Origin: Brachionus manjavacas
Taxonomy: Eukaryota > Rotifera > Eurotatoria > Ploima > Brachionidae
Reading direction: 5' to 3'
Length of the DNA stretch: 64,000 nt
Assembly: GCA_019054805.1 (NCBI GenBank)
Contig: JAHQIY010000009.1
Span: 3,658,001 to 3,722,000, forward strand
Shown: in pieces, positions 10,529-21,364 of the stretch
How the letters are laid out: the number at the start of each line of letters is the position of its first letter
Position numbering within the stretch: position 1 is the stretch's first letter
Position numbers and translations under genes: made by a program
Notes under the pieces: generated by a model
Seen by the model: the letters and a program-made list of their open reading frames with translations, nothing else
What the model was told of the DNA's origin: nothing
Database searches by the model: none

Positions 10529-12289
10529 TTTGAATAATAAGTATTTTTCTTTTGGAATTTGGTGTGAATTTTTAGAATTTTTTGAAAAGCATTATGCTCG
10601 AAAGAGCAGATTGATTAATTCTTAAAAAATCATGTCTAAAATAAATTGTTTGTAACAATTTTTAAAAAGTTCAAATTTTTTTTTAATAAACGGTTTCCAA
10701 TGGAAACCCGAGTCTTAAATTTATTTTAATTTCTTGAAAAAGTTTAACAGTAAATATTTTCATTAGTTTTAATCAATAAACGTATTGAACTGACGGTAGC
10801 ATTATTTAAATTTTCTCAATCAAGTTTTTTTGTTTTATTATAAAAATTTTTACAAACAGTCTTTAGGACTTATTTTTTTTCTTTCAAATTTACTTAAAGT
10901 TCTAAATTATTTCATAACTTTATGAATGAATCATAATATTTTGGAAGGACTTAAGTTTTAAAATTTTTCAATTTCATATTTTTGATTTATTTTATTAAAT
11001 AGTCTAAATTCCGATTAATTAAAGCTTAAATTATTAAATATCTAAGAAATTAAGGAAATAAAAAGTTTTCCTCCAAGTAAAGAAAAAAATTACGATTTAA
11101 TTTAGTAACTAGATTTCAAAACACTTAACAAAAATAAATCAAAAATATTTTACTTCATCATAAAATCATTAAATGACAGCAATATTAATTCCTTAAATTA
11201 AAATGAGATGCCAAAGCTGAGCCTTTATACTAAATTTCAAATTTAAGATTTTCTTAATATTCAAAAGATAAAATTGCCTTATAGAGTTTCTGATTCATAA
11301 TTTTAGTAGTTAATCTTGTTCTGTGTGGTTCTATTAATAACGCCCTTTTTTGACAACATCTGAGGAAGAATGTATCTATAAAAATTTTTGAACTAATACG
11401 AACTGACGAGGAAATCTAGTCTTATAATTAAGCCAAAGTTGCTTTCAGTTTGTTTCTCAATCATATTTCTATATTCAAAAAGTCGTCGATTTCACGTTTA
11501 AACAACACTTGTTCATTTGTTTCAGTACATATGCTTTCTATCACCAGAATTAGTTCGAATTACTATTAAAATTAAAACACTTTTAAATTTTTTTTTATTT
11601 TTATTTATTCGAGATATTACAAGCCACTCTAATTTAAAAATTGGACCCATGAATGAAGCAATTAACCATGTATAGTCCAGGTAATCAAGTCTTAAAAACT
11701 TTAAGGAAATAAACAAATCTATCCATTATTTGAAGCTTTAATTCGTCAATTAATGATCGCAAAGAATTAATAGAAAGTTGAAATTTGTCAAACGTTCCAC
11801 TGATTGTTATAATGGTGAAAAAACTAAACTAATTGTTGGAAAGATTTCCCCTGAAATAGTGATGATCAAAATTTGATATTATAAAAATCTGTATTACCCT
11901 GAGTCTCAATAAGGACATATTGAAAAGGTTTACAATGTTTGTCAATCTAGAAAACCATGATTGATTAATTCTCAAATTATTTTAATTTTAATTTTAATTT
12001 ATAATTAAAATTATAATTTTTCCATTCAGATAATTTGCTAAATTTTTCTTTTTACCATATTTTGCTGCAATTTTTGTACATCTAAAAACAAATAAAACAA
12101 TTTTTTAATTTTAATTTAGTTTATTCTTATTCTCAAAGATTTTTGAATAATTATAAAAAGAAATTAAATAATTATTTTAAAAAGACTTAAATTTTGTGCT
12201 GATACTAAATTTATTTTTCTGCTACTAAAAAAATAAAAATGATACTAAAATTTACACTTAAGATACTAAAAATTTATTATTTATTTGTT
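10529..12289. other. AT-rich intergenic DNA
   Basis: I see no supported gene, RNA or repeat boundary. Open frames here are short and have the composition of non-coding AT-rich DNA. Confidence 0.5.
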
Positions 12290-12494
12290 AACTGTACCGA
12301 GCTAAAGCTCCTTCAGAATAAAAATAAAAAATAAAAATTAAGTTAAATAAAATTAAAAATTAAAAAAGTTAAGTAAAATAAATCAAAAAAAAAAAATAAA
12401 AATTAATATGAATAAAGTTTGTAAGAATTAATAACCTTGAATAAAAAATTGATATATGATAATGAGAGTTTTAGGTCATTCAGGTTTACATAGT

Positions 12495-12911
12495 TTAGGT
12501 TTCAGGAAAAAAAGAGGAAATTGTAAGGTAGCAGTTACACAATGGAGTCAGGTATTCGATATTTCTTGATTCGAAACCCGCTTTGTATTCATCCACCAGT
12601 CTGACAACCAATGGAATGGAATTACTCAGTCCTGTCCCAACATATCTCTCACTCAACTCAAGAAGTCGATTCGAGACTGTCAGTAATTTAAGTTTATTAA
12701 AAGCCTCCTGATGCATGATGCTGGAGGGAGTATCATATTTTAATCTGAGGATAGATCTGACTGCTGTATTCTGAATTGCTTGTAACTTTTTGATATTATT
12801 TTCTGAAAATGAATTCAAGCAAGGAAACGAATAACCTAGAATTGAACCAACTAAAGATTTATAAAGATTTCCCAACGTTTTTTGATTAAGACTCCATTTT
12901 TTAAATTTCAT
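12495..12911 (-). pseudogene. LINE ORF2 C-terminal domain
   Basis: The 138-residue frame includes LGNLYKSLVGSILGYSFPC, AIQNTAVRSILRLKYDTP and a terminal Cys-containing segment. This is the thumb/C-terminal part of the LINE ORF2 protein. Close relatives of this segment are at 21010-21170, 21691-21972, 25520-25700 and 49925-49985, showing it is a family marker within the window. Confidence 0.8.
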
Positions 12912-12931
12912 AAATTGTTAAGTTAAGATTA

Positions 12932-13971
12932 TCACTTTCTTTCTTTCTTAGAAAAGACTACTGAACACGACTTTTCAACTGACATTTTCATTTTCCATTT
13001 AATTAGCCATTGTTCTAGTTCGTTGGTGTATTTATTTATCTTATTTTCAAGATTCCCCTTTTTGTTGTAAATAAAAAAAGTAACTAGATCATCTGCAAAA
13101 AGAAGAGAGTATTCATTATTTGTTTTGTTTCTTTTAGGGATATAATTAATATAAATGCTAAATAAAAGAGGACTAATAACTGAGCCTTGAGGAACACCTG
13201 CAGTTATTTGATATTCGTCGCTCAAGTGGTCATTCACATTCACCCTAAATGTCCTTGAGTCTAAGAAGGATCTAATCCAGTTAATTAAGTATTGTGGTGG
13301 ATTTATTTTCATTAATTTATAAATTAAACCTTCGTACCAAACCCTATCAAAGGCTTTAGAAATATCAAAGAAAAGGGAACAAACTCTTTTCTTTCTATTA
13401 AATGACTCTACAATTTTTTGAATCAAAAAGTGAAGATTATCGGAAGTTCTCCGATGTTTCCTAAATCCTGACAAGTAATAATTTTTTTTCTAAAAAATTG
13501 AGTCTTATGAAGATTATACGCTCAAGTAACTTCCTAGGCAACTCGTTATACTGATTGGTCTGTAGTTTGAAGGATCTTGTGGAGAAGATGCATTTTTTTG
13601 AATCATAGTTATGTTCGCAGTTTTCCATGATTTTGGAAAAATACCATGTCGCAGAGATAAGTTAAAAAGCTTTGAGATTTCTTCTAAGGTATTTCTTGGT
13701 AAATTTTTAAGCATTAGATTATTTGGTCAGGACCTGAAGTCGCATCAGTCTTCAGTCTTTTTAAAGCCAGTGTAAGTTCGTTTGGGCAAATAGGATCATT
13801 GAAATTACACTGATTGTAATTATTGAGGTATTCAAAATTAAAGCTAATTATTTCATTATCTTTTTCAGTATCTATTAGATCAGAGTTAGGACTAAATGTT
13901 GAAGATAATATATCGCCGAAGCATTTTCCTTTTTCCTTATCAGTTTTTAATTCCTTGTTATTTGAGATCAA
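12932..13971 (-). pseudogene. LINE reverse transcriptase domain, frameshifted
   Basis: Three overlapping frames (13714-13971, 13514-13714 and 12932-13474) together cover the reverse transcriptase. Seen are NYRPIS (finger motif), FFDISKAFDRVW (first catalytic Asp), AGVPQGSVISPLLF and LLFADDL, the FADD catalytic box. The order and spacing fit jockey/CR1-type enzymes that copy LINE RNA at the target site. Two frameshifts separate the three frames, so no full-length enzyme is made. Confidence 0.88.
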
Positions 13972-13989
13972 TTTGCAATTAATTTTGAT

Positions 13990-14944
13990 CCTGTCTGTGT
14001 TCTAAATTTGTTTATTTTTTTCCAAAAAGGAAAAAAGTGGATTTTCCCCATTTTCTGAATGAAATCAAACCAATTTTGATTCCAGAATTATCTTACTGAG
14101 ATTTTTAACTCTGAGGTTAAGTGATTAAAATCTTTTCTTAAGTAATGGACAACGAGTTCTTTGAAAGTTTCTTCTAATTTTTCTACGTTCTTTGATCAGC
14201 ATAACTATATCTGGTGGTAGACTAGTTTTGTATAATTTCTCTGATTGATAAGGTATGCATTTATGTGAAGCAGAAATGATTTATTTTATAATTTTCTTAT
14301 TCAGCTCATCTATTGAAAGTGTGTTTTCACTAAGGTAAACTCTATCTTCATTTAAGGTGTCTCTAAAAAGTTGCCAGTTTGCTTCCTATAGTTGAATTTT
14401 TCTAATTATAGATTTGCTTTTAATTAATTAGCCAATGGAAATAGATGCTTCAATTGGAAAAAGGTCACTAGTCATATCTTGACTATTGAGAACACAAAAA
14501 TCAGTAACTTAATCTATTAATAAAGAAGAAACTAAAAAAAGATCTAGAATTTCAAAGTTATTCCTATTAAAAATATTATATGTAGGACATTTGTCGTTAA
14601 TCACTGAAAAATCTAATTCATTGATTATTTTTTCTAACAATGAGCCGTTTTCATTTTCTCCTTAACAGCCTATTTGCTTCGTTCTGGCGTTAAGGTCCGC
14701 ACGCAAATGTAGTTTCTACAGTTCCTTTTTGTCGTTTTAAATAGCTCAAAGTTAAGTAATTTGTTGGGTTGATTGTATAGACTAAACACAGATATTTCAT
14801 TAATCTTTCCTTGATTATGTTTAATACAAAGCAGTTCACAATTAAATTGTCCAAAAGTTTAGTCTTACTGGGAAGATGAAAACAATTCCAGTGTGTTACT
14901 ACTAACCTTTTTTTTATAAGAGAGTTATTTTTTGAAACGATCAT
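13990..14944 (-). pseudogene. LINE endonuclease-region remnant
   Basis: This tract sits between ORF1 and reverse transcriptase where an apurinic-type endonuclease belongs. Frames are short and broken; 14690-14944 is the longest (84 residues). The sequence around 14556-14800 recurs at 54690-54902 and 55611-55650, confirming that it is part of the repeat family. I cannot see the catalytic motifs clearly. Confidence 0.6.
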
Positions 14945-15105
14945 TCTAAATTTTCTTGTATATTGTTTGAACCAGTTGGTTGTTCAATTACTGTGTTCGT
15001 TCTAAACTTTTTAGATTGTTCAGTTCCTTTTAGAAAGCTTCTCGTTGAATTCATTGCTTCTGACTGGAAAGGATTATCGTCATCATTATCTGTGTCCGAT
15101 TTCTC

Positions 15106-15960
15106 TTAATTTGAATCATCATTGTGGGGCTTGGATTCAGATAGTCTCTTCGTTTCGATTTTCGTCTGAATAAAATGTTTTGTTTTGTCAGTTTTATTTG
15201 CTTGAACCGGTGTTAAAATGTCTTGAGTGAAAGTTTTTTGCACATCACGAAGATGATCTTCTAAAACAGGAGTTTTAAGGATTTGAGATCCTGTAACATG
15301 GGCCAGATTTGAATCATTGCTATTGTTGGATTCTAGCTGATATACAGGTTTGTTTGACTTACAAATTTCTTCAGAATCAATTTTTTCTTGTTCATGGATT
15401 GATTGGATTTCTTCTTTTTCCACAAAAAGTTCACTTTGGTCAACTTTTTTTCTCTCAATAGATTTATGTTTTTCGGCAATCGAGCATTTTTGAGTCATGT
15501 GGCCTTTTTGCTTACACCTTTCACATGTTGTATCTTTGACTGGGCATTTCGCTATATTATGTCCTTTTTCATCACAAAAATAGCATTTTTGTTTTTGTCC
15601 AACAATTGAAACAACACATTTTAGGTGGTTCATGATTGTTGCGCCAGACAAGCTTCTGATAATGTTGTCTACTTCCTTTGGATAAGAAATTCTAATTCTT
15701 CTTACACCATTTTTTCTAATGATCAATACGAACCGCGTTGAAAGAGGATTTCAGAAGATTGTTATCGAAATCTGTAGTCAAGAAATGAAATCTAAAGGTA
15801 CAATATCTTCTAAGATCGGGGATTTTTTTCGTATCTTCAAGCTTAAAAATGGTGCCATTTTCTCGACCAAAAATTTCTGCGACATAAGATGAGTCATCAA
15901 TTCGATAATCCATATCTTTCTCGACGAAAAGTTGTAAATTGACGTGATTAAGTCATTCTG
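15106..15960 (-). pseudogene. LINE ORF1 (gag-like) with CCHC zinc knuckles, frameshifted
   Basis: The frame at 15106-15726 contains tandem zinc knuckles, CYFCDEKGHNIAKC and CERCKQKGHMTQKC, followed by an acidic and Lys-rich tail. The frame at 15716-15913 supplies the preceding domain (SSYVAEIFGRENG). ORF1 proteins of this type bind the LINE RNA. A frameshift near 15720 and more changes upstream break the gene. A related knuckle fragment is at 57720-57830. Confidence 0.8.
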
Positions 15961-16429
15961 GACTTGATTAAGTGCGACATCAAGAGAGTCAAATATTATT
16001 TTGTGGGTGACTGGATTATCTAAATTCTTAAGGTTTAGTTTGACCGAATTTTAAAAAATCCAGCGTCTATTTAGGTTAGGATTGGTTAGTGACATTGCTA
16101 ACTCACAAATTTTAACAGTTTTGTGTATCACATGATGACGCTATTAATTAAATTTGGTTTTTCAAATTTGCTAAGCCAAACGACAATGTTCTTAATTGAA
16201 CCAACTACAACTAGATAAAATTAAAATGATACTTATTTTGTTTTTGTGATACAAAAATTTTTTTATATTGGTATCAAATAATTAATCAAATAAATATTAA
16301 TTGACAGCTATATAAATGTGTTAATATACTCAAACATGTTGATTGAACTAATTAAGCAATTAATGAGTTGTAAATACGGAATAATATAAAAAACTTCCTG
16401 TTTTTCTGTTTATAATCAATAAAGATCTT

Positions 16430-17260
16430 CAATAATCAGTCGTGGCTCAAAGAAGTTAGTAAAATTTGGACAATCAAATTGAATGATGCTGAATTGAGAA
16501 AGATTACGTGTACTTGTCCCTTTTGGAAAAAAAAAAATATGTGCAAACATATAGTTATGTCCGAATATGACACAAGACAAAATATTTTAATTAAACTAAC
16601 TATTGGTTTAAGTAAGTATAGTCATACAAGACCTCTATTTGAAGCCATCAAACTAGAGTCTATTAAACAGATTTACTACAAACATAAAATTTTTTTCTTA
16701 AAACAAATTATAAATAATAGCTTATGCTGGAAAGTTTTTAATGAAATTAAAAAAGGAAATGAAGTTTATGACAGGGACAATACGTCCTTTTGTAAACAAA
16801 TCAAAAATGTTGAAGAAAAACTGTATGTAAACTGTCTTGATTATGATCCAAATACGATGGTAGAACTGGTTAATTCCCTATTTAGATGTAATAACATGGG
16901 CTTATTTGATTCTGTAAAATACTATTTTTATCTAATACAAAAATTTATATTGAATAAAACTAATTATTTTTATTTGTACAATGAGCTAAATGCTTTATTA
17001 AAAGTGACTTAAATTTTTATATAAATACTTTTTTTTTTATATATATAAATGAACCTTTTTTTACTAAATGCCTACGAGGTGTATGTATTTTTTTAAAAAA
17101 TAATAATAATAATAATAGTAGCTATTACTGTCGCGATAGAGGTATGCCATGGCACGAGAGCGCAAAAAATGTGCCACTGGGTAAAAATAGAAAGAAAAGA
17201 AGCACTTCGAAGAATAAAGATGCTCTTAACCGCCAGCTTTTTTATTTTTAGAATAAATTT
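16430..17260 (+). pseudogene. MULE transposase C-terminal remnant with SWIM zinc finger
   Basis: The 177-residue frame 16479-17012 opens with CTCPFWKKKNMCKHIV, a SWIM-type zinc finger (CxC...CxH), which follows the catalytic domain in Mutator-like transposases. The rest is a Lys/Tyr/Asn-rich helix-prone stretch. Around 17130-17250, in another frame, lies a basic Lys/Arg-rich piece typical of the tail of such proteins. The DDE core is absent. A (TAA)n run separates the two pieces. Confidence 0.7.
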
Positions 17261-17323
17261 TTTTTATATAACTAAGTCAATAGAATAATGCAGGAGTAAA
17301 AATTAGCTTTACAAAATTTCTCG

Positions 17324-17398
17324 GGTCATGTTAACCTGTATATTGAAAATCACTAATATTCGATTTTCAATATAAATGATATTCAGGTTAACAAGACC
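17324..17398. repeat. Short perfect-arm foldback
   Basis: GGTCATGTTAACCTG (17324-17338) pairs with CAGGTTAACAAGACC (17384-17398), with further inner pairing of ATATTGAAAATC and GATTTTCAATAT. The 75-bp unit could be a tiny MITE or an RNA hairpin. Confidence 0.6.
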
Positions 17399-17437
17399 AA
17401 ACTTTTCTACTAAAAATATTTGTGCAAATGGCATTAA

Positions 17438-18564
17438 GGCGTGTAATAACATGCATCCACAAATTTAATAAAAATATCCACAAATTTATCTTTTTTCGAA
17501 TAAAACAAATAAAAAAGTAACAAACATAAAAAAAATTGTCAAATATAATTAAATAAAAATTGATATTTGTATTTTAACACTTATTTTAATATCTGATAAT
17601 AAAATCAATAAATTCCGCACATTAATTATAAATAAATAATACATTTTGAGAATACCCTTAATTTTTCTGTGTCAACTAATTAACAAATTAATTAACTACA
17701 CCTAATAATGATGATAAAACTTTGTAGTTTACTATTTATAAACTTTAAACTTCTGGTATTTTACCAAATTTAAATTCTAATTTTATCTAAAAAAAATGGA
17801 AAACGATCCAAAAACTGTTTAAAATGAGAGTGTCTTGATGAACCCTGACGACGATACCTTGGTCGATGCGGAAAACGTGGTCGTGTTAAAGCAAAGTGAT
17901 ACGAAAAAAAGAGGAGCAAACATCGAATACGAATTCTTTTGCAGCTACTACAATTATAATGAATTTGTTGAGAAAATTGTTAGGGGTGAAGTAAAAGGAA
18001 AATACCTGCAATTTAAACATCAAAACGGTGAAAAATATCGTTTTTATTGTAGGTATCTTTCTAAGGGATGTAGGGCATCTCTTTATTTGCAATCAACTGA
18101 AGGTTCGTCTGGTCATTGTTTCGTTTCAATTGATGACCATTCAAATCATCCAGAGCAAGAAAGAGAAAAAATTGAAGATAGGTTAATGTTATTGATTAAA
18201 GAGTTAGAACAACTTGGTGTCAAAGCTGAAGGTATTATCAAGCAATTGATAAGAGACGGCATTCAACCACCAGCAAAAGTTAAAATTAACAATATTTTGC
18301 AATCAATTAGTAGGTACTATTATTGCATTAACAAATGTACTCAAGATTAATTTTTTTCTTTTTTAAATAATTATCAATTTTGTGTAAATTAATAAAAATT
18401 AGTTTTTTTTTTATTATTATTTTTCTTTTTTTCTTATATTTGTTATGAAATAAATAAAATAATTAATATTCAATAACTTATATCTTTTTTTATTGTTTTT
18501 ATTCATCGTTTATTATATTTGTGGTAGTTTTTATTAAATTTGTGGATAAAAATTATTTAACGTC
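17438..18564 (+). mobile_element. Short MULE element with 9-bp target duplication
   Basis: The 9-bp repeat TGGCATTAA at 17429-17437 and 18565-18573 flanks a 1,127-bp unit. Its inverted ends (about 48 bases) share G.CGT..AATAA followed by ATCCACAAATTTAATAAAAA. A 9-bp duplication and long inverted ends are the hallmark of Mutator-like elements. The only gene inside is a FLYWCH-like ORF, so it must rely on a transposase from elsewhere. Confidence 0.87.
17835..18350 (+). CDS. FLYWCH-like zinc-finger protein inside the short MULE
   Basis: The protein has about 170 residues. An acidic N-terminus is followed by a domain with FFCSYYNYNEF, KYRFYCRYLSKGCRASLYL and a closing DDHSNHPEQ, the C..C...H.H layout of FLYWCH or FAR1-type DNA-binding domains found at the N-terminus of MULE transposases. 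The remainder is helical and charged. There is no DDE domain; the element has probably kept only the DNA-binding end of its transposase, which could bind the shared terminal repeats and act as a repressor. That role is inference. An ATG occurs at 17838; the AT-rich 5' and 3' sequence belongs to the element. Confidence 0.6.
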   Translation: MMNPDDDTLVDAENVVVLKQSDTKKRGANIEYEFFCSYYNYNEFVEKIVRGEVKGKYLQFKHQNGEKYRFYCRYLSKGCRASLYLQSTEGSSGHCFVSIDDHSNHPEQEREKIEDRLMLLIKELEQLGVKAEGIIKQLIRDGIQPPAKVKINNILQSISRYYYCINKCTQD

Positions 18565-18838
18565 TGGCATTAAATGTATTTTTTTATTATGTAAGTTCTT
18601 GTCTGTTATGACATAAATCATAAACAAATCAAACCTTTTATTTGAATTAACGATAGCATCCCTAAGTCTATATCAATTTGTTCGTCAGACTTAAATTATC
18701 ATTATTTTGAACATAATTTTTTAAAATTTCAGTCAGACTGAATTTTTTTTAAAAAACTGAAGAGCCTTCGTACAAAAATTGATTTATTATTTTTAAGAAT
18801 TAAAATATTATTTTTTGTTTTATTCGTTTTCTGTACCA

Positions 18839-18849
18839 ATCTAAAGCTC
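18839..18849 (-). repeat. LINE-type tail hairpin, isolated
   Basis: Minus-strand CTGAAGGAGCTTTAGATTGG followed by TACAGAAAACG is a decayed copy of the common tail motif. No coding part of a LINE is attached that I can recognise. Confidence 0.5.
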
Positions 18850-18977
18850 CTTCAGAAAAGATTAAAATACAAAAATTCAAAATAAAGTAACGTAATCATC
18901 CGAATTGAGTGACATGTCTTTAAAATAGGGTTTAGTGACTTTTTAAAAAAAATAAAAATTCAATTTTAATAACAAAT

Positions 18978-19370
18978 GACATTTTCTCGTCGAAAAAAGA
19001 ATAAAGATTCAAACTATTGGTTCTGTAGACATAAAAATTGTAATGCTAGCTTGACCATAAGTCACAGTGGAGTTGTAACAAGTCGTTCAAAGAAGCCACA
19101 TGAAATACAAGACCAAATCTAGGAGTTGATCCAAAAGACGTCCATGTTCAGTTAAATGAATATGAGATAATGACGTTACATTTTATTAAAATAGTTGAAA
19201 TTCGTTGTTCAACTGAAGACATTGGATCCAAACAAATTTTCGAACAAGAACAAAACCGTCTATTCAAATTATTACAAAACGACGAAGATAAGGATGCAGT
19301 AGCGTCTTTGATTCCGAATTTAGAATTTGATTTTAGAATTTTTTTTTCTTATAATCAGGGACCACCAAAA
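18978..19370 (+). pseudogene. FLYWCH-like MULE N-terminal fragment
   Basis: An ATG at 18978 begins a short frame with NYWFCRHKNCNASL and a later His pair, matching a FLYWCH zinc finger. It stops soon after, and a second frame from about 19170 carries a charged helical segment (IFEQEQNRLFKLLQNDEDKD). It is a broken relative of the ORF at 17835-18350. Confidence 0.5.
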
Positions 19371-19412
19371 TATTCTTTTTTGATGCTCAAAATATGCTTT
19401 CAAATTTTTCGC

Positions 19413-19420
19413 TATAAATT
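19413..19420 (+). promoter_or_regulatory. TATA box of the U6 gene
   Basis: TATAAATT ends 28 bases before the first base of U6. A TATA box near -30 directs RNA polymerase III at type 3 promoters. The proximal sequence element should lie near 19380-19400 but I cannot recognise a consensus. Confidence 0.55.
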
Positions 19421-19447
19421 TTAAGGAAACTACCAAATTATGTTAAA

Positions 19448-19463
19448 GTACCACTTCGGTGGT

Positions 19464-19503
<40 letters not shown>

Positions 19504-19555
19504 GGCCCCTGCGCAAGGATGACACGCAAAATCGTGAAGCGTTCCATATTTTTTT
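19448..19555 (+). ncRNA. U6: U6 spliceosomal snRNA
   Basis: The sequence is a near-perfect U6. It opens with a 7-bp stem and UUCG loop (GTACCAC-TTCG-GTGGTAC), then CATATACTAAAATTGG, the invariant ACAGAGA box (GATACAGAGAAGATTAGC), the AGC triad, GGCCCCTGCGCAAGG and ACACGCAAAATCG, and ends GCGTTCCATATT with a run of seven T that stops RNA polymerase III. The 5' stem differs from vertebrate U6 by paired changes that keep it double-stranded, as expected for a working gene. A TATA box is correctly placed upstream. It is the only RNA gene I find, and it lies between MULE and LINE debris. Confidence 0.96.
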
Positions 19556-19559
19556 CTCT

Positions 19560-19920
19560 CCTCTTCAATAGTAAAATGTTGAACCAGTCAAACCTATTCA
19601 GGAAAGATGCAAAAAACTTGTCAACAACTATCTCACCAGAGCTCTTAGATCAAATCCTCTTATAATAGATCTTGTAAAATTTTACAACATGGCTCCGCAA
19701 ATAAGCGAAGACTGGGCTAGATAAGGAATTCCTAGACCTACTCCAATAGGTATTCTCCAGAAGCCTTAGACAATTTGTACATACTGTAAATACCATATAG
19801 TTTAGCTTATTTTGTCCATAATTTTCATGACTAATGCTTGGTCTATAATTGTCTTAACCAAATTGATCCATAAAAAACAAAAAAAAAAGGAAACAAAACA
19901 ATTAAAAAAAAAAAAAAGAA
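19560..19920 (+). pseudogene. LINE 3'-terminal remnant directly downstream of U6
   Basis: Starting a few bases after the U6 T run, one frame reads ERCKKLVNNYLTRAL, then NPLIIDLVKFYNMAPQ and an IPRPTPIGIL-like end with single stops. This resembles the C-terminal region of LINE ORF2 proteins. It is followed within about 100 bases by A-rich sequence (19876-19920). It could be a separate insertion or the 3' half of a U6-LINE chimera. Confidence 0.45.
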
Positions 19921-20119
19921 ATTTTCATTTTCCGTGTATTATAGATAAAAACTTTAGTTTGATTTGAATTTTTTTTTCTTTTTTTTTCAAATCTTCTCCC
20001 CACTCTGGACCTCCGAGTCTCTCTCCTCTTCGCACAAAAAAAAGGTTTGTGTTGGAACAACCTTGAGAGTTCATCTCTCTAAAACTAAATATCTCTCTCT
20101 CACATTAAGTTAAAATTGT

Positions 20120-20476
20120 GGTTGTGAAGTTCGTTTCAATTCGATCATTTCAATTCAAAAAAAATTGAATAACTTTTTTACTAAAAGTGAAAATTCAATT
20201 CTGTAAAATGCTTAATTATAAGCAAATTTGCTTAATGCAGTAAAATAAGTCTGCAAAATACTCTGCAATTTTCTGCATTTTGCACCCTATTAAAAAGTAT
20301 TCCAATCAAGTGTGCAATTACATTGCAGAGTTTTTGCAGACATATATTTTTGAATTAAGCAAAGTTGCTTAACCATTGAGCATTTTACAGAACTAAATTA
20401 TCTCTTTTAGTAAAAAAGTTATTCAAGTTTTTCTGAATTGAAACGATCGAATTGAAATGAACTTCACAACCCCCTG
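20120..20476. mobile_element. hAT-like MITE
   Basis: AAAATTGT at 20112-20119 and 20477-20484 forms an 8-bp target duplication. The inverted arms are about 120 bases, beginning GGTTGTGAAGTTC and ending GAACTTCACAACCCCCTG. The right end CAGGGGG matches hAT ends; the left end has lost the outermost CAGGG. No coding sequence is present. A one-sided relative is near 55796-55825. Confidence 0.8.
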
Positions 20477-21009
20477 AAAATTGTATTTGAATAAAAAAAG
20501 AGCAGTAAAATAAAAAAGGAAATCATTTAATTTTCTAACAAAATACTCATCATTACTTTCAAAACAAAATTCATATTCATTAAAATTATCATAAAAAAAT
20601 TGGCAATCTTTATTGTTTCTTGACTCATGTTGAGCCTTAAATCATTCAAAAGAAACTTATATTTCGAAAATGCCCTTTATAAGTTCATCAAAATATGCTC
20701 TAGCATATTTTGGTGAACTCTGCTTATAATAGACTTAGAGGATATAACTTTATTTATGCATTTATCAAAATATTAAATATTTAATCAATTTATCAATTTC
20801 TCCTTTTCTATTATTGAAAATTTTATACTATTTTAGGGGACGCAAAAAAGATGTTTTTTTCGCTAGTGAAAAAAAGTAGTGACTCTAAAATTGAACGATA
20901 CTTTTTTTAAAACCAGTGCTAATTTTTTTAATGACATGTCATTATTTGATTTAGTGACATGTCACTAAATTAGAAAAATTACGTTAAAATAAGCTAAAAT
21001 AAAATGAAA

Positions 21010-21340
21010 AAATAATTAAAAACATTATGAGCCATTCTGTTCCATTAACTGTTAGACTGGTGGAAGAATATAACAAAGGTTTCGAATCAAGATACATCGA
21101 GTACCCAACTCCATTGTGTAATTGCTACCTTACTATTTCTTCCTTTTTTCCTGAATCATCAAATATTTAAAAAAATATGTATTCTGTTACTCTCTATCAA
21201 AATTAATCTAATTTTAATTTTAATATTTATTTAATTTTTAACTTATATCATTTAAACTTTATTTTTATTTTTTTTTATTTAATCTGATCGAGCTTTAGTT
21301 CGGTACAAATATACAAATGAATAAATAAAAAAAACACATG
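21010..21340 (+). mobile_element. LINE 3' end fragment
   Basis: From 21027 one frame reads SHSVPLTVRLVEEY, then FESRYIEYPTPLCNCYLTIS, the same C-terminus as the LINE at 12495-12911. It is followed by AT-rich 3' UTR and the hairpin GAGCTTTAGTTC (21290-21301) with a GGTAC and AAATAAATAA-type tail. It is 5'-truncated. Confidence 0.8.
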
Positions 21341-21364
21341 TTGAAATAGCGTGTCACATGTGAC

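Larger units (their letters stand above)
12290..16080 (-). mobile_element. Decayed non-LTR retrotransposon (jockey-like LINE)
   Basis: Reading on the minus strand, the element runs from ORF1 (zinc knuckles) through an endonuclease-like region and reverse transcriptase to a 3' tail. The tail hairpin is at 12299-12310 (GAGCT..AGCTC sense) followed by GGTACAG and AAATAAATAA. The reading frames are broken by several stops and frameshifts, so it is not autonomous. Compared with the fragment at 21650-22430, it lacks about 200 bases between the reverse transcriptase and C-terminal domain (around 12912-12931). Confidence 0.88.
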
